From assembly GCA_047967505.1 (NCBI GenBank), contig CM106538.1: a DNA stretch of 64,000 nucleotides; one strand, written 5' to 3'. Made by a program: the position numbers and the translations under genes. Shown piece by piece: positions 56,031 to 64,000 of the stretch; the first letter of the stretch is position 1, and the number at the start of each line of letters is the position of its first letter. The stretch comes from Dipteris shenzhenensis. Taxonomy: Eukaryota; Polypodiophyta; Polypodiopsida; Gleicheniales. The notes beneath the pieces are model-generated. The model was given only the letters and a program-made list of their open reading frames with translations, was not told the origin of the DNA and did not search any database.

Positions 56031-56557
56031 AGGTATCCATACAATAATTTATTTTTCTATAAATTTGATCCTTTCTCTTCATTTTTTCTACATAAATATA
56101 TAAGGGGTTGCACATGGGCCAATCGTTCCATTAGAGTATTGGCACCATAACATAAATGGTCTAAATGTGGACCTTCCTTGGAAGAGCGGGATTGAGCTTG
56201 TGGCTACCAATCATTCAAGGGCAAAAAAAAATCTCATAATTCATGGTATAAGTTTTTTATAAGTTCTTAAAGGCCTAAGGGGAATCCAGCATTCCTCTTG
56301 ACCTCTATAGTCTCCCCTATTTTTTTAGGGCTCAACCAAGGAGTACAAGAGAAAGCAAGGCAAAGCAGATCCTCTCTTCCTAGTTTTTATTATTCATAAT
56401 GGCCCATGGTGGTAGCCAAAAGAACATATCAATAGATCCTTCACAATTTAAAATGCCACCAGGTGTATGTACAACAGATGCATATGCACACCCACATGTG
56501 TGTGTATGTGGGCGCACGCGCGCACATGCCTGCATGCATACGTGCGTGCGTGCGTGC

Positions 56558-56590
<33 letters not shown>

Positions 56591-57400
56591 GAGCTTTCGC
56601 ACAAGATAACAAAGCCTCTACTTCATTACCTTCTCCATCTACTTCCTCCTCTACGGCTACTTCTCCCACTGCAACCTCCAATGTACATTTGTCTTTGTTG
56701 GGTTTTAATCCCCTTCTTCCTTTAGTTACTAAGTCCTCTCCCACATCATTGCACTCGCACGCTCCTTTTACTTCCCGAACTATTGCATTGCTCTTGTCTG
56801 CTTCTTTTAATAATTCCATCAAATACAAAAGGCCTACTCAACTTTTGGATTCCGCTTTGCCTTAGAAGACACAAAATTGTGATTTTCGTAGCTTCCTTTG
56901 TTGTCTTTGCAAATAGATCTCCTTTCTCATCTCTGTGAAGAATCTATCTCCCAAACTCCAAATTCTGGTGGGTCTTTGTGGCGTGTTCTCCCTTCTCAAT
57001 CCCTACTAGAGAGTATTTCTCAGGAAGAAAACCATGGTATCTGCCTCTATGTTATAGAGTGAATTATGATAGCCTCCATGTTACAATCTTGGTCGAGCAT
57101 AAACAAATACTCTCTTTTTTTCCTTGGAAAATGTTCTTATTTTGCTTGTTGTGTTCTTGTGGACATAGTTTATGAATTGGTCAGCATGGTGGGGGTCCAT
57201 GGTGTTGGTTTCGTGGCTTATGTTATACCATGGGATTCCCTTTTTGACCTTGCCCAAAATCTCTTATTCTATTGTCCTATCTTGGTCACTCTCAAGGCCT
57301 TGCTGGTTCCTCTTCTCCCACATGTTTCCTCTGTTTTTGCTCTTCTAGGAGAGTACTCAATCTTCCCAAGTGAATTTTTTAAGTCTTGAGTAGGGATATT
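56031..57400. other. Unrecognised interval with a GCGT/GT microsatellite and one plus-strand ORF
   Basis: An alternating purine-pyrimidine tract lies at 56491-56590 (gcgcacgcgcgcaca, then (gcgt)n and (gt)n). Downstream, a Ser/Thr/Pro-rich plus frame (about 56590-56862) and a hydrophobic plus ORF (57066-57389) have no recognised domain. Confidence 0.45.
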
Positions 57401-58129
57401 GAAATCTACATTCTATGGGATATGGAGCAGCCTATGTCTACCTTCTATGGGATAGGTAAAAGTGAGAGTGCGTCAAAAACTTTGAGAGGAAACTTTGTTT
57501 GAATCTTGTAGGAATAAATTAGTCACACATGCCTTCTAAGGTTCCATGCATAGAAGGCTCATCCATAATAGACCAATAGAAATTACAAAATCCTACTAAT
57601 TGACATAAGAGTCACTGCAAGGCAAACAATGCAGTAATATTGTATTTCCAAAACTTTTTGAAGGAGAGCATAGTTTTGTTGAGCTAGATGGTATAGGAAA
57701 AAATGAATGAGAAATGCAAACATGAGATAGAAGTGCTGGTTGGGACTATGGCATGCTAACAAACTAATGGCACATAGAAGAGAAAAGGGCTTGGCTCTAA
57801 TTACACATTGAAAGTAAAAAGAGAGATGTAAAATGAAGGCAGCTCATATACTACATCTTGACCACTCATAAGTGACAAAAGAGAGGATAGGAACATCTTA
57901 TGCTTTCTCATTATCTTGGGGATATTTTATAGCCAAAGGTATATGTAAAAATAGAAGTAGAACTAGGTAAGAGATACCATCAAATCCATTTAAATGCACA
58001 AATAGCTTGTACTTTAAAAGAAACATTATATGGAAAGAAAATGATTCACATGAAAGACAAATAAGAAAATTCACAATCTACAATAACAATAATTATAGAG
58101 AAAAACCACAAAAAAGGAGAAATAATTTC

Positions 58130-58167
<38 letters not shown>

Positions 58168-59600
58168 CACACACACACGCATGCATGCACATGCATGTAC
58201 ACATGTACATACACATGTACATACACATGCACACGCCTGCATGCACGTGCACACACACACACACATTTGTTTTTGGATAGTACTTAATATTACTGTGTGG
58301 AAAACCTCAAACAAGGTAAACGCCCACCACGAAGTACAGAAGAGAAATTCACAAAAGCAACACCTATCTAGGAGAGACAAGAGATAGAGATAATAAGAAC
58401 CCAAAAGGAAACGGAGGAAGATATGAAATTACATGACAACATGTGGGGACATAAAGGCAATATCCTCCAAAGTGATCCCCTGTTGTACTAGAAAGCGAAT
58501 AAGTGAAGTTAATAGTGCTGTTTATGAAATACAATTTCTTTTGACCCTTGTGATTCTTTTTTACATATGTAGGGGGATGAATGCATTGTGTCAGTGGGTC
58601 AAAGAATTCTTGGAGCATAGGATGCATATTCTCAAGTGAAAAATTGGGTTTAAGTTAATAGAAGCTATGTGAGTAATTGTTCCACAATACCATCATTAGC
58701 TATATCCAAAGGAGATATATCCACCTATAGCTCAATAGATTATGCTTCAATAACTAGAGAGGCCATCAAAAACTCAAGTCCAACCAAAGGAGACTAGTGA
58801 ATAGAAGAGGGCTCCCAGGGATCTGAAGCATCAACACCTAAAGATACCAACACATTGAAAGAAGGCGGGAGAGTTTCATGCATAAGTGTATCCTGCACTG
58901 ATAGATCCTGGATTGTGGATTTGATAAAGGAACCAAGGGAGATGGCAAGATCAACTCTTTTCCCAAAATGTGCACCCGTCCCCATTCCTTTTTCATCTTT
59001 GATTACTACATCTTATTAACCTGAAGCAGAGTAGAAGCTTGAGGGATAGAGAAAGAGCTATTTACATTAGCACCAAATTGACTTGAGTGTAAGGGGAAGC
59101 TCCTAGCAAATGACGAATTTGTCTACACTTGCATTTTGAACATTTTTCTTTTTTACAGCTCCTCAATCTGAGCTAAGGAGAAAAAGTTATGACCCCTTCT
59201 GCATAGGCTCTCCAAGGGTATTTCGCCAGTGGAATAGGGTTGAGGCAAGCTCTTCAAACCATATTCCTCTGGCAAAATACACTTAGAGGGTCTATTAAAA
59301 AGGTACTATTTATTTTTCTTAGGTCATCCCAAGGAACCGTAAAGAGGATATTTGCTCAAAATTTCATGATCCAAGCAATGGTGAAAGGAAAAGAAAGGAT
59401 ATTTGAAAGTCATAAAGTAAGTCACCACTTGGACATTATATATGTATATTATATAAAGGTATATATCTATTTATCAATGTTTCATATTTACTTACATATT
59501 CCTTGAAATAATTTGGAATTTTTTGCTCCCCAAAAATGACTTGAGCCTATATATTTTGACCCCTCCCACCTTTTGTCCGCTCGTCGCTCGGGGGTTTTTG
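57401..59600. other. Gene-poor interval with a CA-rich microsatellite at 58131-58265
   Basis: The microsatellite is (ac)n interrupted by acatgtac and catgcatg words. I see no gene in the rest. A minus-strand ORF at 58985-58794 has no recognised domain. Confidence 0.55.
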
Positions 59601-59619
59601 CTCGGAAAATGGAAACCCC

Positions 59620-61385
59620 CTTTAAAGGAGATGCATAAAAGTGAAATGATTGGAGACCTGCTAGAAATTGCAAATCTGCCCAATGTATGTGAAGCTTGCA
59701 TGATGGGCAAGCAGCATTGGCATCCCTTTCCTAAAGAGGCCAGTAGGGCAAAAGCTCCTCTAGAGCTCGTTCACACACACCTCTGCGGAAAGATGGAGAC
59801 AGAAGCTTTGGGTGGTTCCTACTACTTCATGACACTGATTGACAACTACAGTAGAAGGATATGGATATACTTCCTGAAGACTAAAGACGAGGCTTTTAGT
59901 AAGACTTAGTTCAAGGAATGGCATGTAATGGTCGAGAAAGAATCGGGGAGAAAGGTGAAGAAATTGAGATCAGACAGAGGTGGAGAGTTCACATCAACTG
60001 AATTCGAGAGTTACTGCAAAAGTCACCGAATCAAGAGGCAGAAACCCCCGCCACATACATCACAGCAAAATGGAGTAGTAGAGTGCAAGATACGCGTCAT
60101 CTGCAAAATGGGCAGGAGTATGATAAAAGGGAAGACTTGCCAAAGACTTTCTAGAGATGGATGTAAAATCCGCCTTTCTGAATGGAGATCTCAAGGAGGA
60201 GGTATACGTGGAACAACCACCAGGTTTTGAGATCCCCAGTTCAAAAGGTAAAGTCTGCAAACTGAAGAAGGCACTTTATGTGCTAAAACAGGCCCCACGA
60301 GCGTGGTACCAGCGAATTGATGCCTTCATGCAAAATGGGTTTAGGAGGAGCCCATCTGATGCAAACTTGTATATCTTCAGAGAAGGAGGTAGGTGTATGA
60401 TCGTGGTCCTTTATGTGGACGACCTTGTCATAACAGGGAACCATGAAGAGAAGATCTCGCAGACAAAGCATTTGCTAGGAAGAGAGTTTGAAATGACAGA
60501 CCTTGGACTGATGCATTTCTATTTGGGGATTGAAGTTTGGCAAGAGCCGAAACAGATCTTCATTTCACAGCTAAAATATGCTGGAGAGATACTGAAGGCA
60601 TTTGGCATGGCTGAGTGCAAGACAGTTGGTACCCCTATGGAGGTTGACGTGAAGCTCTCAAACGAGGATTCATCACCACTAGTGGATGGAACGAAGTACA
60701 GAAGGCTTGTGGGCAGCTTGATTTACCTGTGCAACACGCGACTGAACATCAGCTTTGCAACTAGTGTACTAAGCAGGTTTTCCAATAAGCCCCGGGAGAA
60801 CCATTGGAGGGCAGGGATGCGGGTGCTGAAATACATCAAAGGCACACTTGATTATGGCATCACCTATACCAAGGGCAACATCTTGACCGGATTCTATGAC
60901 TCGGATTGGGCAGGAGACGTGGACAGCAGGAGATCAGTGATAGGTTACTGTTTCTCACTTGGATCTGGAGTTGTGTCATGGGTCAGCAAGAAGCAACCCA
61001 CAGTTGCTATTTCTTCTACCAAGGCCGAGTACAAATCAGCATGCTTTGCTTCTTGCGAGGCAGTGTGGTTGAGGAGGATTTTAGGGGACATGGGTGCAGT
61101 GCAGAACAAGCCTACCCAGTTATCATGTGACAATTAGAGTTGCATGGCGATTGCAAAGAACCCTGTGCTCCACACTCGCACAAAACACATCATTGAGATT
61201 CAATATCACTTTGTACACGAGCTCATCATGGATGGAGAGGTCGACTTGGTGTACTGTCCGACTATAGAGAATGCTGCAGACATCTTCACGAAGGCTCTTG
61301 GAAGAGACTTGCTAGAGAGGCATCTTCATCGACTTAGCATTGGACTGAAAAGTAAGTTCACTGGCGGGTGGACATTGAGGGGGGG
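59620..61385 (+). pseudogene. Copia pol fragment with internal deletion (integrase, RT, RNase H)
   Basis: The left edge falls inside the integrase zinc region (LPNVCEACMMGKQHWHPFPK). The core follows: LELVHTHLCGKMETEALGGS, FMTLIDNYSRRIWIYFLK, LRSDRGGEFTSTEFESY, HTSQQNGVVECK. Then the frame jumps into RT at [20 protein letters not shown], so the INT C-terminus and first half of RT are deleted. The rest is nearly intact: [91 protein letters not shown], then a TAG at 61135 and TKHIIEIQYHFVHELIMDGE to TKALGRDL. A polypurine tract gaggggggg ends at 61385. Confidence 0.92.
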
Positions 61386-62079
61386 TGTTCGATATCAATG
61401 CTCCACTCTCGTGTAACTACGCAAGAACTAGCTAACTCTACTTGTAAGCCCCCCATATGAGGAGAAGGTATTTAAGTAGATCGGTTATCCGGTAGGTCCT
61501 GGTTTCGATACTAGATGGGGGCCATGTGTGGCCTGATGGTTGGATGGCTTCAGATAGAGTTGGCACACCGCCAACTAGGCTACATGCAAGTGTGGGAAGG
61601 CATCCCATGACTGACCGCACTGAGGGTAGACAGAGGATTTCTCGGGGTAGCCCACTCTCGAGTTGCGGGGCCCGTTTGGAGCCTCAGATGATCCCAGATG
61701 GCTCTGGGCCGAATGGAGACCATAGGTTAGTTGCTCTATTTTGCGCACCGGTTCTATCGTGTGGTCGGTGGCCTATTTCGGGACCGACCCCCAGTCGACC
61801 GTTTTGGGCGGACTGGGTCGGTCACCCAATTAGCTCTAACAGACTACGATTGGTGGCTATATAAGAGCAAGCCTGTGAAGCCCATTTCATCACTGGCTAC
61901 AGCAACCCTGATTCCTTAGCATCCAGCCTCCGTCTTCTACTGTTTCCAGCATGCCATCGAAGCTTCTTTCACAGGAGCGCACGGTTGGGAGGCAGCGCCA
62001 TCTATACTATCTGGTTTTCTCTCTTGTGTACGAGATCCTGTTATCTGTTGAGCACATACAATTGTATTGTTTTCTTACA
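61386..62079 (+). repeat. Probable 3' LTR of the 59.6-kb copia (right edge estimated)
   Basis: Begins TGTTCGATATC directly after the polypurine tract. A TATATAAG box at 61858-61865 marks the LTR promoter. An end at ttttcttaca (62079) would give CA and about 694 bp. The 5' LTR is not present in the window, so the edge is an estimate. Confidence 0.65.
61858..61865 (+). promoter_or_regulatory. TATA box of the LTR promoter
   Basis: TATATAAG preceded by CAATTAG at 61827-61833, in the middle of the LTR, consistent with the U3/R border of a copia LTR. Confidence 0.5.
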
Positions 62080-62830
62080 CTTCTATCATCTATTTTTCTT
62101 GTCAATCAACATCAATGTATCCAATAACTTTGAGATCCATTAATTTGTCATATTTTATTAGGATTTTAGTCTGTAATCCCATGTACCTTCAAGTATTTGA
62201 GAACTCTTTTAGCTACTATGAGATGAGGCTTTTTTGGATTCTTTATGAGCTTATTGAGCACACCAATGGAGGACATGTTTGACCTTGTAATTATTAAATA
62301 AATCAAGCTTCTCATAAATTGTTAGTACTAATGAGTATCTTTGTCAAGAGACATGGCACGTGCTACACAATTTGAAGTTGCATTCAATTGGGATTTGTTA
62401 GTGGCTTGTAGTTGTGTAAACCAATTTACTAAACAATTTGTCAAAATATGTTGCATGATGTCGTGTCATATTTCCATATATCTATGCCAAGAATAAAGTT
62501 CTCCCATGTCGTTCATGTCAAACTCTGATGTGAGCTAACCTATGGCTTTTAAAATAAGTTGTCCATTAGATTTGGTGGATGATCAAGTAATTAAGACAAT
62601 GCACAACAACAAAAATATATTGTGCTATATTTTTTATGCATAAACAAGGATTTGAATGAGAGATGGTTGATATGCTATTAATAGAAAATGATTCTAAATT
62701 TCTTCATTCCAACAATGTGGTTCCTATTTTAAACCATACTAAGATTTTTGCAATTTCTAGACTTTCATTCCTACACCTTTGACAACATACCCTTATATTT
62801 TTTAATCTAGGTATTCCTTAAGATTTTCAT
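62080..62830. other. No gene seen
   Basis: AT-rich sequence without recognised coding or repeat structure. Confidence 0.5.
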
Positions 62831-62834
62831 CCCA

Positions 62835-63285
62835 CTCATTGATGTATCTTACTATCACTAGGCTAAATATTTGTTATGCAGTATCACATACAAAATTTCT
62901 AAAATTAATCCAAAAGAGTGTTGTGATGCATCAAAGGTATAAAATAATTTGGCATATAATATAGAGAAGTTTATACAACACTGCTTGTATAATGTGATTG
63001 TGATTATGCCAATGATAATAAAATAAAGAAGGTCAACACAAGGATGTGCATTTTTCTTAGCACAAGGTGCTATTTCTTGGTTGCATAACAAAAAACATTC
63101 CATGAAAGCAAAATATGCATATGTCACAACAATACCATGTGAAGCTATATGGTTCAAAATACTATTTTCAAAAGCATATTACTTTGGTGAGATAAGTCCA
63201 ACTACTCTACGTTGTATATAGACAAGTAAATTGTCTTGTGATTGGCATGATCTTTGTAAAAGCATTTACTCATGAAACTTGATGA
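62835..63285 (+). pseudogene. Old copia RNase H remnant
   Basis: In shifting plus-strand frames: TRLNICYAV, YANDNKIKKVNTRMCIFL, TTIPCEAIWFKILFSKAYYF and SPTTLRCIQTSKLSCDWH. These correspond to TRPDIxYAV, SDYAGD...RRSTSG, CEAxWLRxLL and PTxIxCDNQS of copia RNase H. Many stops and indels show it is much older than the elements to its left. Confidence 0.6.
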
Positions 63286-63299
63286 TATATATCGCCCAT

Positions 63300-63990
63300 C
63301 TTCGTTTGATCTTGACATTTTGATTTTGCTACTTGGTTCATTTTCCACACCATGACCTTGAATCTATGAATCTATCAAAGACTTTAGACTTTTCTTTGAG
63401 ACAATAGACCCGATAATATCTACTAAAATCATCAATTAATGTTACATAATAGAGAAAACCATTTATAAATCCCAAACATTTGAGTATATCAAGCCAAGTG
63501 TACCTCTTGCTCTCGTTTTGCTTCTACCACAAACATCTCTCTTTCCAAGGCAACTTGCTAGACAACAATAAGAGTCTTAGAATTCTAAATTCCATATTTT
63601 GATTTGTAACTTGTGTCAAAATTTTAAAATTGACACTCATATCTTTGTATATCATCATTCTGAAAATGGCATTAGGTGATACTTTACTGACATTCCATGC
63701 AAATTTGGCATTGAATTTGTCATTCTATATAGTCTTCCTTCTTTCATGACGACTCCAACAAGCTCATATCCATTTTCCTTATCTTTAATCATGCATTCAT
63801 CTCCATTAAAGGTAACTCCATATTTTTTCTTTGTCATCATCTAACCCGCTGACAAGATTCTTGCTAAGCTTTGGAACATAGAAGACATCATCTATCACTT
63901 TTTTCTTTCCTAAACATTTATTTATGGGTACTTTTCCCTTTTTGTGAATAGGATTCGGTGTATTTTTCAGTTGTTTAGATTACATTCTTA
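63300..63990 (-). pseudogene. Copia protease end and integrase start remnant
   Basis: On the minus strand from about 63960: KKVIDDVFYVPKLSKNLVSG, then KYGVTFNGDECMIKDKENGY, and GVVMKEGRLYRMTNSMPNL. This is the protease-to-integrase spacer of copia (VPxLxxNLxSV, FxxxxCxIxD, GxxxxxLYxL). It is oriented opposite to the adjacent RNase H remnant and probably continues past the window edge. Confidence 0.7.
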
Positions 63991-64000
63991 GATCCTTCTA

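Noticed and set aside
58007-58404. His/Thr or Cys/Val repeat proteins
   Set aside because: Translation of a CA/TG microsatellite.

Overview
The window is nuclear DNA of a land plant. The evidence is a three-exon NAC transcription-factor gene with GT-AG introns, plant-type TATA and telo-box motifs, CACTA, hAT, Ty1/copia and Ty3/gypsy relics, long CT and GT microsatellites, and no bacterial-style operons. I cannot name the species. The NAC protein resembles the LOV1/NAC035 type. The repeat-rich texture would suit a large-genome plant such as a fern, lycophyte or gymnosperm, but that is a guess.

Layout. 0-3.5 kb: one intact NAC gene, with a six-copy minisatellite in intron 2. 5.9-17.35 kb: two tandem CACTA transposase relics on the minus strand. 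The second is split by a gag-only copia-type LTR element (9810-16152, TSD attga). That element's gag is split in turn by a deleted copia element (10876-14579, TSD cttag). 17.35-21.9 kb: a C-rich telomere-like tandem repeat, unrecognised minus-strand coding remnants and empty DNA. 21.9-22.8 kb: a second NAC copy, broken by a frameshift and a nonsense codon. 23.1-25.7 kb and 39.9-42.8 kb: two diverged copies of an unusual convergent gene pair. The minus-strand member is a divergent histone H3; the plus-strand member is an unknown protein with a conserved ~85-bp intron. Copy A also carries a 467-bp palindrome between the genes. 25.7-32.6 kb: two truncated copia elements joined tail to tail. 34.6-36.3 and 54.6-56.0 kb: related Ty3-like relics. 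37.3-38.5 kb: a hAT/DUF659 transposase relic. 43.5-43.9 kb: compound microsatellites. 44045-49587: a structurally complete, recent copia element (352-bp LTRs with 6 differences, TSD gcaca) with mutated ORFs. 49.6-52.9 kb: a CTD-phosphatase-like fragment, a decayed protein-kinase-like gene and a coiled-coil repeat gene. 53.2-53.9 kb: a ~230-bp satellite trimer. 59.6-62.1 kb: a deleted copia with its 3' LTR. 62.8-64 kb: two old copia remnants.

Only the first NAC gene looks functional as read here. Almost everything else is repeat-derived and broken. Several stops are CAG-to-TAG changes at positions where a relative or the family has glutamine, which fits deamination of methylated CHG cytosines. 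The most unusual content is the duplicated histone-H3-like convergent pair. Both genes of copy B have a TATA box close to a telo-box-like motif.
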